DNA of 64,000 nt from Anaspis maculata (lineage: Eukaryota; Arthropoda; Insecta; Coleoptera; Scraptiidae), in NCBI GenBank assembly GCA_949128115.1, contig OX421964.1, positions 1,364,001 through 1,428,000 of the forward strand, given 5' to 3'. The notes under the pieces are model-generated. The model made no database searches and had not been told where the DNA came from. It saw only the letters and a list, made by a program, of their open reading frames with translations. The position numbers and the translations under genes were made by a program. Shown piece by piece: positions 46,326-56,117 of this stretch (the first letter of the stretch is position 1; each line of letters begins with the position of its first letter).

Positions 46326-46431
46326 ATGCCCAACGTGGAAGAAGAGATCTTGCCAGTTCTGTAGCAAAATGGCGAAAGGAAAAAACGAACAGCGAAAACA
46401 TGAAAAAGTCGAAGAGCGCGAAGTAAGGTAG
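46326..46431 (+). CDS. Two consecutive very short ORFs downstream of the TATA box (doubtful)
   Basis: If transcription starts near 46270, the first AUGs open MPNVEEEILPVL (46326-46364) and then MAKGKNEQRKHEKVEEREVR (46369-46431, 20 codons, ending in TAG). The second is highly charged and ends at GAAGTAAGG, which also fits a splice donor, so it could be a first exon. There is no homology I can name. The transcript may equally be noncoding. Given only because it follows a plausible promoter. Confidence 0.2.
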
Positions 46432-46434
46432 ACG

Positions 46435-48000
46435 TTCCCAACGAATAAGTAGAATGAGCACCGTTAGATGCAGAGCAGTCACTCATGAAAATATCACCCT
46501 AGGTGAAGCGCGAGTGAACGAGGACTAGGAAAGCTAGTGAGTATATAATAAACATAGGCAAATGAAGCTACTGTACTTTAACTCGTTATGACTGCGCGTT
46601 TTATGAACACAAATTACTGACGAAACAAAGGCAAAACACTGTAAGCGACGTATTTCTTTTATATGGTGGCACGCAGAATTATTGCTCACACTCTTTTTGA
46701 CCCTCGGTCAAGTTTTGAACGGATTCTATGAAGCATCACACTCTTGGCAAGAAATATAACTTCAATCGCTTCTCCTGCGAAACGACAATTTTGCGAATAC
46801 TTACTTTGCCAAAGTACGGCAGCTCTGTCCGATTCCTCCCAAGTCTTCTCCCACATATCGTGTCTTGTCTTCATTCTCCATTTGAGTTCCTCACTGCAGC
46901 GATTTGTTGTCATCGATGAACCGCGAAGAAGCGACAACACAGCTTCTCGATTCGATTGAATGGTATGACACATTCCTAAATGCATAAGGTAGAAAAACCT
47001 CTGACACGTACATTTTAAAAGCGCGATTATTCCGTAATATCCGCTGAACTTCGTTCAAACAAGCTTATATTTCGAAAGCCGCGTTAATTGCAGACATGAA
47101 AACCCACCATTTAACTCAAAAATCCGCTGCAAGTTGCAAGTTAAATTACAAAATATGTATTCTGTTCAATTTTGTTCAATCTGTTATACCATCTCGAAGC
47201 AGATGAAATTGTGCGGGCGTGTATAAACTCGCTGGACACAAGAGAATCATCGACAAAGCTCAGCCTCCAGCAAGTTAATTGTTTCATAAAGCCGTCAGTG
47301 ACACGATAACCCCATTAATGTTTCCAGGTTTCGAAGAACATCACGTGTTTACCTTATAGTGAATAATAAGGTTGACAATGGTCCTGGAATCTCCCCGTGG
47401 CATTGCAGAGGATAGCCAGTAAAACAACGTCGCCATTGCATTCGCTTATACACAATCATAATATTGTCTCGGTGAAACTCGAATGAAATAGCTACATTCC
47501 GATTGTGTGACAAAGAGGCATTGGAGTGACACGCAGCTAAATTAGCTGTGCATAAATTGAAGAAAGCCGAACCCTGAATCCACGAATCAATCCGGTATTT
47601 TCCAAGAAACCATCACAATCGGCGCTCGGTACCCAATTTAAACTTCCACTTGTTGCTGCATTCGAAATCGAAATTACATAACAACAGAATCGCGGGGCCA
47701 TTATGCCTCCGCCACGCATCAGGCACTTCGATTCAAAGCGCGGTGACGAAAACAAAAGGTATACCCACAACCGACTCGTGACTGTTGAAGAGCGAAATTA
47801 GAATAGCATCAAAAGCGTTAACGCTAATGGACAAGCAATAAAGATATATCTTGAAACGTGCTTTTGAATATTGAGGTGGAAGCGACGTGTGAATTTGGGC
47901 TGGAGCTTTTTGAATAAAAGCACGAAAGGTAAATTTCATGTGCGTTTCCAGGGCTTATGGTGCATCCTTGGAGTCATCAGGGCTCGAATGACTGGACCAG
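46435..48000. other. Region without recognised gene
   Basis: A short stretch near 46785-46835 (CTTTGCCAAAGTACGGCAG) is an inverted diverged copy of 41475-41525. GGCAAAACAC-type words near 46627 recur at 41660, 41703 and 41763. Open frames up to 99 codons have no recognisable domains. Confidence 0.35.
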
Positions 48001-48004
48001 CAGG

Positions 48005-48340
48005 CTAGGTAAAGCTAGCTTGGTTCAAACCTTTATTTAGTAACCTTTGGCATGTACGTTTAGGTGAATAGCTTAGTGTTACGTTAAAACTAAACAGTTC
48101 TATTTTTCCGGTATTCCGTTCGACTGTGGATGGTATGCAGTGGCCTTGCAGCGTTTGATCCCTAGCAGTTCGAGTAACGACTTTATCAGTGAAGATGTAG
48201 CCACGGATGTGAATTGTATTTTTTCTAGAATCTAGAATTGGCTCGGGCCTGTCCGACCGCCCAGCAAGGGATGATTGTTCCCTTGCATGCTGGTGAACGT
48301 ATGTAAATCGCAGAATTCTAAGCGAGCCAAAAGGCCTCAC
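48005..48340 (-). CDS. Unrecognised 111-codon ORF
   Basis: The frame starts MRPFGSLRILRFTYVHQHAR and has ordinary composition: basic, without low-complexity or repeat structure, lying outside the minisatellites. It has no signal peptide, membrane segment or motif I can name. It is one of few open frames here that is not explained by a repeat, but length alone does not prove coding. The neighbours are unannotated. Confidence 0.2.
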   Translation of the reverse strand: MRPFGSLRILRFTYVHQHAREQSSLAGRSDRPEPILDSRKNTIHIRGYIFTDKVVTRTARDQTLQGHCIPSTVERNTGKIELFSFNVTLSYSPKRTCQRLLNKGLNQASFT

Positions 48341-48344
48341 GAGT

Positions 48345-49500
48345 GAGCTAAGTAAGTCTCAGATATTGTACTTTTATTGTCACAACAGCTCAGTATCCAG
48401 ACATTTAAAAACACGACTACTGTTTTCGAATGAGAATAACAATGATTTGAGTATTAGTGTTTCCCAAGCTAGATTTGTTCACGATCTGGCTTGCTGAACA
48501 GTTATTAGCTCTGCCTGTAATTTGGAACGCTTCGTACAGGCGAATATTAAAAAGCTTATCCCTTCTTTCAAGTACCCACTTGCGTTTTGAATTCATGATC
48601 CCGATGCCCCGTCCAGGGATGAACGAAACTTCAAACAAATTTTGAAAACGCGTAAGGTTCCGTTCCATAATCCCATTTCCAGCATGCGTAGTGTGTACTT
48701 AATAATGGCTTAGCTTTATGTAAATAGATACTCAACAAGATAAGCAGGGAAAGATACAAAACGGTCGCTAAACCGATACAGCTTCCTATACGATCCTATA
48801 TGCCCCGTGCCTACCCTCTTTAACTGATTCGTTGTACCGGTTTATGGCTGATGATTATCTTGAGGGCTCCATCAAATTTATGGCTTTCCCATAAGCGGGC
48901 GCTATATCACATCACTTTACATCCGCCCTAAACTGATTGGAGCCCCACAAAAAATAAACACACGCGTAAGAGTTTGCGGGCTCTATACACAAAAATGCAG
49001 ATTGGGTAGGTGTAGGTAGGACTCTGGTGGGTATACAGTATAAAGCAAAAAAAGTTGGGTTCGTGGTGGCGTGGCGGCACGCTACACATTTGTAAATCAC
49101 AATTTGCACTCTTTCGAGTGCTGTGCAGGTTCGGGTCTAATTTCATTAGAAGGAAACATGGGATAGGTATCTGCTACATTCTACATACAGGGTTTTGAAA
49201 CATTCAAAAGTAAATTTCTCTGTGAATAAAACACAGTTAGGTACCTGTCTGGTGTTTTATTTATTTATTTGGATTGTGAGAGCTATCACAATGAATCAAT
49301 TTTGGAAAAGATTCTTATGGTCAAGCTGAACGTTCTCATGGTCAAGCTTTTACTATCCAGGGACGCTTGAAGCAATTCCAAGTACTAAAGTACATCTACC
49401 TACGTACTTTATATTATTGATGTATTAGCAGACACAAGACACGGGTGGATCTTTAAGCTAACCGTCACCGAACTACACGCTAGAAAAATTCGGACTAAAC
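48345..49500. other. Region without recognised gene, 5' of the gypsy element
   Basis: A short TTATTTATTTATTT run lies near 49258 and an orphan TACAGGGTT near 49186. Part of this stretch could be the left LTR or leader of the gypsy element that follows, but I cannot define LTR ends and no right LTR is present in the window to compare. Confidence 0.3.
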
Positions 49501-49513
49501 ACAGACGGCACTA

Positions 49514-49880
49514 TTGACGTCCATGCGTCCACGAGATTTCTGTTCCATCGAAAAACTGATCGAGCTAGCGGAGGAATATGAACAACTCTGGCGAGAAACC
49601 CCAAACCCCAACTACACGTTCTTCACTCGACCAGAAAAAACATTACCAGAAAGAACACCGAAATCAGAACAGAACGGCAACCGAAAATCCACCTCAACTC
49701 CAAAACCGCCAGTACCAAACCAAATACATTTCCAACTTCGATAAACAGAGAGGTTGCCGTGAATGTGGAAGCAACAAACACTCACAACAAAGATAAGACC
49801 AGCCAGGAATATTGTTTTGCTGGAATGGCGGTAAAATCGGCATCGCTACAAAAGACTGCCATCCAGACTACAGGCAACAG
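49514..49880 (+). pseudogene. Gypsy Gag C-terminal fragment with zinc knuckles
   Basis: A frame with EKLIELAEEYEQLWRETP is followed, after a frame change near 49740, by GCRECGSNKHSQQR, a C-x2-C knuckle. After a stop, a second knuckle-like CWNGGKIGIATKDC is seen near 49818, in which the second Cys and the His appear mutated. This layout (charged helix, then two CCHC knuckles before the protease) is usual for gypsy Gag. Confidence 0.6.
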
Positions 49881-50034
49881 GAAAACCGCTACATGGCCGG
49901 AAATTCCAGAGGCAGTTCCGGTCAAATAAAAAAAAGCCCTCAATGAACAGTCTTAATACCAGCACAAGCGACTGTAACACAATGGCCAATGAGCCCGCGA
50001 AAGACACACACCACAAAATAGCGAAGGAGACCCG

Positions 50035-50130
50035 ATGATAATTATAGAGATCGAAATACACATTCAAAAATTTCAAGCTTTACTGGACACAGGAGCATCA
50101 GTGAATTACGTCGGCGGAAAAATTTACTAG
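50035..50130 (+). pseudogene. Gypsy aspartic protease fragment
   Basis: The frame reads IEIHIQKFQALLDTGASVNYVG. LDTGAS (50083-50100) is the catalytic Asp-Thr-Gly of retroviral-type proteases. The frame stops at a TAG at 50128-50130. The region up to the RT is degraded. Confidence 0.7.
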
Positions 50131-50507
50131 CTATGTATGCAGCGAGGGCATCAACGAACGCAAAGCCGTCCAGCAAGCTTAGCCAACGGATAAATCCCAT
50201 TAAAACCGGTGGAGAAATAGAAGTAGAAACCAAAATCTTTAAACAAAATGTGAGCATGTCAATGTCCTACCTACCGGCGGCGTTGAGCACGGAAGCAGTA
50301 TTTGGATACAAAACACTCGCTCAGATGAGAGTATCGATAGACCTGCAAAAACGCCTTATCAGTTGCCACCAATTACCAAACATATAAACAACGACGCCTG
50401 CCAGATCACTTCAATTACACAAAATAAACAGCCCGTCATCAACAATTTCTGGAAGAGGAGTTTTGAAAATTCCCTGAAAAGGTCAAACTAACACATCTCG
50501 CCGAACA

Positions 50508-51144
50508 TCACATTCGCCTCACAGACCCCACTCCAATAAAACAGAGATACCGGCCGTTAAACCCAGCAATGCAACGAATCGCCAAAAAAGCGATAGATGA
50601 AATGCTGGAAGATGATATAATAGAGCCCTCTGACAGCCCATACTCAGCTTCCATCGTGCTAATTCCAAAAGAGAAAACGGGCGAATACCGAGTACGCATC
50701 GACTACCGAGATATAAACAAAATCTCAGTCAAAGATGCTCACCCCATCCCAAAAACTAATGCAATCCTGGAAAAACTGAAAGGAGCACGGTTCTTCTCGA
50801 CCCTCGACTTGAAACATGGCTACTGGCAGATCCCTTTAAATGAAAAAAGTCGACCGTGTAGTGCGTTTACAGTACCAGAAAGAGGCCTATTTCAATTTAA
50901 AGTTATGCCCTTTGGCCTTCATTCATCACGAGCCGATTTTCAACGAGTGCTAGATAGACTTATCGGTCCAGAAATGGAGGAAGAGCGTGTCTACGCCTAT
51001 ATGGATGATATCGTCTTAGGAAGCAAAACTTTCCATGAACACCCAGACCACCTGCAGAGAATCTTCGAACGACTCCGCGATGCCGGGTTCCAGCTAAATT
51101 ACAAAAAATGCAATTTCTGCCATACAGAAGTAGACTACTTATGA
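50508..51144 (+). pseudogene. Gypsy reverse transcriptase
   Basis: From 50569 the frame reads MQRIAKKAIDEMLEDDIIEP, then SIVLIPKEKTGEYRVRIDYR, FFSTLDLKHGYWQIPL (first catalytic Asp in L-D-L), FKVMPFGLHSSRADFQRVLD and YAYMDDIVLGS (51000-51020, the Y-x-D-D box intact), then the thumb start. A TGA at 51142 interrupts at VDYL, where H-I-L-N-R-E-G continues in the same frame. Nearly complete palm and fingers, so the copy is not very old. Upstream of 50569 the frame has one more stop. Confidence 0.85.
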
Positions 51145-51842
51145 CACATCCTGAATCGAGAAGGGAAAGCTTCTAGTCAAAAGAAAGTAGCCGCCATAGT
51201 TGAATAACCAGTTCCTAAAACACTTGGAGTGCTCAAAAGATTTCTTGGTATGGTGTCGTGGCACAGACGATTCATACCCAACTTCTCCAAAACCGCAGCA
51301 TTGCTCAACAATCTAATCCGGAAAAAAATAAAATTGAGATGGGATAAGCAACAAGACGAAGCCTTCTCCCACCTCAACACAGCATCAACAGTTGCTCCAA
51401 TACTGCAATGCCCAGAATTTGATAAATCCTTTTACGTGCAAACCGTTGCATCGGATTACATAATAGGGGCTTGCCTGTTTCAAAAAATAGAAGACCAAGA
51501 AAAGGTCATCGCCTACGCCAGCAGATCGATCAACGATTCAGAGCGCAAATACTCGGTATCAGAAAAAGAATGTCTTGCAATAGTGGACAACATTGAACGA
51601 TTCCGCAATTACCTGGAGGGCTACCAGCTACCACTTTTTCGTTATTACTGATCATGTCTCTGAAATGGCTCCATTCACTAAAGAACCCAAGCGGACAACT
51701 GTCTCGATGGGCAATGAAGTTACAACAATATGATTTCGGAATTGTATACCGGAAAGGCAAACTAAACTACGTGGCAGATGCCCTGTCGAGAAAACGCGTC
51801 GGTGAGGCACCCAGTGTGGAAGATATCGCAGCCATAAACTAA
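51145..51842 (+). pseudogene. Gypsy RT connection and RNase H
   Basis: In frame with the RT, after a second stop (TAA at about 51206), the sequence reads FLGMVSWHRRFIPNFSKTAA and then FDKSFYVQTVASDYIIGACL. This is the RNase H start, where the usual D-A-S is T-V-A-S-D. IAYASRSINDSERKYSVSEK and ECLAIV follow (51512-51590). A frameshift at about 51637 leads to SLKWLHSLKNPSGQLSRWAM and GKLNYVADALSRK (51760-51800), the conserved end of the domain. It stops at 51840. Confidence 0.8.
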
Positions 51843-51859
51843 GAGCCACAATGCAAGTG

Positions 51860-52717
51860 GTACGAAAAGAAGAAGGCCGCCGTCCTCGCAAATCCAGATA
51901 ATTTCCCCGATTACTGCATCAAAAACAACCAACTCTACCGTCACATATGGAACGCAGAAAATTTCAAAGAAATCAACGAAGCTGATATGTGAAAGTTATG
52001 TGTTCAGAACCACCTGCGAAACGATCTCATTCAAGAAAATCATGTCGAACCAACAGCCGGACACTGCTATCCCATGGCTCAAGAGTACTTTTGGCCGGGC
52101 ATGTTTCAAAACATGAACGCCTACGTCAAATCATGTATCAGCTGCCAACAATTCAATGCAAGTGTCCTAACAAAAAAACGCCAGCAATGATGAGACCCAC
52201 CAAACCTCAAAGCCCATGGCACACGGTTGCAACCGATCTCATAGGACCTCTGCCCCGCTCTTAGAAAGGAAACAATGATCTGGTTGTTTTCCAAGACAAA
52301 TTTACAAAGTGGGTAGAATTCCACCCCCTTAAACGCGCCACAGCGGAAACAGTGTCCAATGCACTAAAAGAGAAGACCTTCATGAAATTCGGATGTCCAA
52401 CGGCAGTGGTGGCAGACAATGGCCCGCAGTACGACAGCAGGAAGTTTCGAACATTATTACCAAATTTCGGAGTGAACAAAATAGAAATTCCAGCCTACAC
52501 ACCACAAGGAAACTATGTTGAGAGGGCCAATCGGACAATAAAAACCACAATTGCACAATTCTGCGACAAAGATCAGAAAACATGGGACATACATCTACCA
52601 GAGCTAGCTTTCGCCATCAATACAGCGCAGCATACTTCCACGAAATTCACTTCCACATATCTGAATTTTGGCCGAGGTGACCCCAAGGCAGAACCCCATA
52701 GACCAACGAAACTGTAA
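51860..52717 (+). pseudogene. Gypsy integrase, truncated
   Basis: The HHCC zinc-binding region is visible: a His in QENHVEPTAGH, then YFWPGMFQNMNAYVKSCISC with the Cys pair (52040-52145). After a frameshift comes the catalytic core, with ATDLIGPLP (first Asp, 52231), VVADNGPQYDS (second Asp, 52407) and YVERANRTIKT (Glu, 52515), so the D,D-35-E triad residues are all present. The C-terminus ends at 52717, where the inverted LINE segment starts. One stop lies after LPRS at 52261. Confidence 0.8.
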
Positions 52718-53475
52718 TTTTCATCTCTCGAACTTCCTTTGGTGTCACTTTTGGGATTTCTTCTTGTTCTTCATCTTCGTTCGAGATCGGCAATTCGCAT
52801 CCTTCGTCTTCGTTTGGCTGGAAAATATTTGCTAGGTGGTCAGCGAAGATTGTAGCTTTTTCTTGGTTTGAGCGAGCCCAGTTTCCATCTTGTCTCTGTA
52901 TTGGTGGCACATGCACACGTGGTTGCTTGAGTTGGTATCTTTTCGACTGGTAAGGTTTCTTAAATGTGCTTCGATAGACTCATTTTTGATTGCTTTAATT
53001 TCTGTTTCCATCTGCGTTGTTAGTGCGTTGAGTATGATTTTAACTTCTGGGCATCGAGTAATCTGCCATTTTTTTCTTGCTCTCCTCTTTTCATATATCA
53101 GCTCTTTGATCTCTCTAGGATAAGTATTGCCAGATGTCCTTCTTCTGATTTCAGGAGTGTTATTCCAAGCTGCTTGTTGTATATCTATCACCAACTTCCC
53201 CGCTTCGCAATCTATTTGTTCTTTCGTTGTCAACAGCCCATTCAGCTCTATTCTGTCGCTTAGTTCGTCCTTAAAGCTTTCCCAGTCTGTTCTTACATTG
53301 CATAACATAGGTTTATTTTCTTTTTCAACTATATACTCGCTTAGTATCAATACGACCGAGGAATGGTCTGAATCGAGGTCGAAATTTTCTTCCACTTTGA
53401 TAAAGTTTCGTGGCATTTTCCTAGATATGTAGAAATCTAGTAAGTCTGGAATTTTCTTACGATCGGTCGGCCAAT
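52715..53475 (-). pseudogene. Jockey-type LINE: endonuclease end and linker, inverted
   Basis: Read on the minus strand from 53475: PTYWPTDRKKIPDLLDFYIS and then LDSDHSSVVLILS (the D-S-D-H-x-x-V end of the endonuclease). These are followed by a charged linker with KRRARKKW, then WARSNQEKATIFADHLANIF and TPKEVREMKIT, which directly precede the RT in jockey-clade proteins. One frameshift lies near 52900. The RT of the same element follows on the opposite strand at 53485, so the 5' portion is inverted relative to the 3' portion. Confidence 0.8.
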
Positions 53476-53484
53476 AAGTTGGTG

Positions 53485-54074
53485 TGGCTGTTGAGAAATC
53501 AAAGAAAACATCAACCCTGAAAAATCCCCAGGATATGATCTGATCACGGGAGAGATACTGGAAAATCTTCCAAGAAAGGCCATTGTTAAACTAACCTTCA
53601 TAATAAACGCTGCATTTCGTCTAAAATACGTTCCAAGCACGTGGAAAGTCGCGGAAGTGATAATGGTACCTAAACCTGGCAAGCCACCAAACGAAGTGAA
53701 ATCGTACAGACCTATATCACTACTGCCCGTCATGTCTAAACTCTTCGAGAAACTCTTCCTGAAAAGACTGACACCTATAATAGACAGAAAAAAGTTGATT
53801 CCAGAACACCAGTTCGGTTTCAGATGGAAGCATTCCACCATCGACCAAGTTCACAGAATAACAGCTGAAATAGAAAAGAGCCTTGAGGAGAAGAAAATTT
53901 GTTCCACAATATTTCTGGATGTGGCACAGGCCTTTGACAAGGTTTGGCACCAAGGTCTGGAGCATAAACTGAAAAAATTATTACCAAAACAATATTCCGA
54001 ACTCTTAACATCATACATAACCACCCAGATCTTCCGAGTGAAAGATGGCGATGAATATTCCACCTTCAAAGACG
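53485..54074 (+). pseudogene. Jockey-type LINE reverse transcriptase, first part
   Basis: The plus frame contains INPEKSPGYDLITGEIL (53505), VIMVPKPGKPPNEVKSYRPI (53660), then SLLPVMSKLFEKLFLKRL, HQFGFRWKHSTIDQVHRI (53806) and FLDVAQAFDKVWHQGL (53913, with the first catalytic Asp). It continues to KDGDEYSTFKDV before the piggyBac-like insertion at 54079. A frame change lies at about 53600-53657. It is continuous in content with the inverted segment to its left (linker ending EVREMKIT) and with the continuation at 55037. Confidence 0.85.
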
Positions 54075-54078
54075 TTAA

Positions 54079-55032
54079 CCCATATAACCCGATCGTCCTT
54101 TATAAAGGAGGGTAAAAGTTTTCTTTACAATAATCAACTGCTATTACTAGTATGAACCACGCACAAAAGATCTTAGAGGTCGCAGTGCAGAAAGGATCCT
54201 CCGTGACCAAACGACCACCTCTAATCTACTAGTATGAACAGATTAAGTCACTACATACCAAACTTCAAGTCTTGAGAGCCCATTTATATCACTAGTTCGT
54301 TATAATTACTGAATTTGCTTGTGTGGTCTCCTTTTGTTTGTCGTTGGCTTTTACAATGAATAACCAGAGGTAGGTATATTTTGTTGTTAATAGCAGTTTA
54401 TGATTGTTTTTTTTTATATTTGGGTACTTCAAAGATCAAGTAACTTGCCTGCTACCAAAACTTTTCAAACCATCTCGTGCAAAACAGCGGTGTGCTTTAT
54501 AAAGGACGGTAAGTTTTTCCACTACTATCAACTACAATGATGTCGTTTTACTTCACCTATTGGAAAAGACCCGTTACCATAGGCACAGTTACTGGAAGAA
54601 ATCGAGAAGGATGTATTGAAGATATTCCAGGGAAAATAGCAATTCTTTTCCCGAAAATACAAACGATGGGTGCGATACGGACGAAGATTCAGCAGAAGAA
54701 AATTTTATTGAACCAAATAATTTGCCAGAAGCGCAACTCAGAGTCGAATTTGGGCTACAAGTTTTGAATTGGGGCTTTGCGGCTGGGCATTATTGTCTTT
54801 TTTGACAACCTTTTCAAGGGAACCTTTTCCAGTCGTTTGATGTTATCAAATAATTTATATTTCATAGTAATACATAGCCCTACCGTCCTTTTAAAAGGAC
54901 AGCATTTTTCAACTAAATACAACACTCAAAGATTTTTTTTTTATTTTTCTGTAATTCCACTCTGCTTAAAAAACCAGAATTTCAGGAAAAATTTTCGCTT
55001 ACGGAAAAAAAATTAATTCCGGACCATATGGG
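54079..55032. mobile_element. piggyBac-like element inserted in the LINE RT
   Basis: CCCATATAACCCG at the left and, inverted, CCCATATGGTCCG at the right form 7-13 bp ends. They are flanked by TTAA (54075-54078) and TTGA (55033-55036, one mutation). C3-starting ends and TTAA are piggyBac hallmarks. Removing 954 bp and one TTAA rejoins the RT frame (D-V-N to A-G-A-P-Q-G). Internal copies of TCCTTTATAAAGGA-like palindromes occur at 54098, 54496 and 54886. A decayed transposase N-terminus lies inside. Confidence 0.75.
54537..54810 (+). pseudogene. piggyBac transposase N-terminal remnant
   Basis: The frame from 54537 carries CIEDIPGKIAI. After a frameshift near 54650 it reads NTNDGCDTDEDSAEENFIEP and NNLPEAQLRVEFG, up to a TGA near 54800. 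An acidic stretch followed by N-x-L-P is typical of the N-terminus of insect piggyBac-family transposases. The DDE core is absent, so the element was internally deleted and depends on another source. Confidence 0.55.
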
Positions 55033-55036
55033 TTGA

Positions 55037-55180
55037 AGCAGGTGCACCACAAGGGAGTGTCCTCGGACCGGTACTTTATCTATTGTATACCTCTCACCTA
55101 CCACAACCAAGTAACATCACAGTAGCAACATTTGCCGAAGATACGACCTTACTATCAGTTGGTAAAACCGTAAAAGAATC
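55037..55180 (+). pseudogene. Jockey-type LINE reverse transcriptase, second part
   Basis: The frame reads AGAPQGSVLGPVLYLLYTSH (the G-x-P-Q-G-S-x-L-S/G-P box), then TVATFAEDTTLLSVGKTV. The catalytic F/Y-A-D-D box is F-A-E-D at 55131-55142, so the first of the two Asp residues is now Glu. The frame is cut at 55180 by the CACTGAG element. Confidence 0.8.
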
Positions 55181-55182
55181 TA

Positions 55183-56117
55183 CACTGAGAGAAAAGATTT
55201 TGAATATTTATCATGGAAAACACAGACTCGTTTATTGTTAACAAATGCCTTATTTAAATACGGCTTAATGAATATTTATTTGCATCCACCAAGCGGATTG
55301 TTTTGATAGCGCTGAAATATCTTGTTTTCTGTTATTTAATATTTGGTTATAATTACAAAACATCAGTTTGATAATGTTTTATCAATAAGAAACGTAAATA
55401 ATAATAAGCAATTCGATTATTGAGTGGTAACGATAGAATATTAGCTATGAATAATATGATCTAAATTAGTTTTTATAGGTAATTTTATGCATTATTGCTG
55501 GCTATAGATGATTCTGCCAAATCATCATAAAACATATTAAATCCATTATCAATAGCTGAGAATTCGTTTAATAAATACAGGGTGATTCAAAGTGTTGGAC
55601 CACCTTGAAGGTGCATGATATGCAGGTATAGTACAGTACTGGGAAGTTGTTTTTAAGATTCTAGGCTTTTTAATTTTGAAGTTATGGAGGTACAAAATTT
55701 GATTTTTCGATTTTTTATATTTTCGTTGTTCCAAAAGATTTGAGCAAAGACTCCATTACATATAGTGAAATAATGGATTCAAAAAATCAACCTCTGAATC
55801 TGTATTGAATTTCTGTTTTCTATACAGGTTGAATCATAAACTACAAAAATTCAGTTTTCCCAAGAAACCAGAAGCAAAGAATTTTATAAAATTGAATTGT
55901 GTTTTATTGTGCTCTACATATAGGATATGGGACTGTTTGCAGGCACTTTCGGGAAAAATAATTCCCAAGATTCATGACTCACCCTTTATACAAAAGAGAA
56001 ATTCAGCACAGATTTAAAGGTTGATTTCTGGCACTCATTGTTTTTCCATAAACAGTTCACCAAAATCTTTCGAAACAACGAAAATAGAAGCGATCGAAGA
56101 ACCGACTTCTGTTCCTC
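55183..56117. mobile_element. Second, truncated copy of the CACTGAG composite element
   Basis: It matches 24940 to about 25880 closely, including the nested CAGGGTG foldback at the same position (55578 here, 25335 there) and the inner GGTTGAATCATAAACT pair. It starts with CACTGAGAGAAAAG after TA (55181-55182). The match ends near 56117, where GATTTCT-type minisatellite takes over, so the right ends of both elements are lost. Confidence 0.85.

Larger units (their letters stand above)
49500..52717 (+). mobile_element. Ty3/gypsy retrotransposon, decayed, 3' end replaced by a LINE insertion
   Basis: Domains occur in the standard order on the plus strand: Gag knuckle (about 49753), protease (50086), reverse transcriptase (50508-51144), RNase H (51229-51842) and integrase (51960-52717). 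Order RT-RH-IN identifies Ty3/gypsy rather than copia. At least five in-frame stops and several frameshifts are present. The integrase stops at 52717, exactly where the inverted jockey segment begins. No LTR pair can be shown. Confidence 0.85.
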
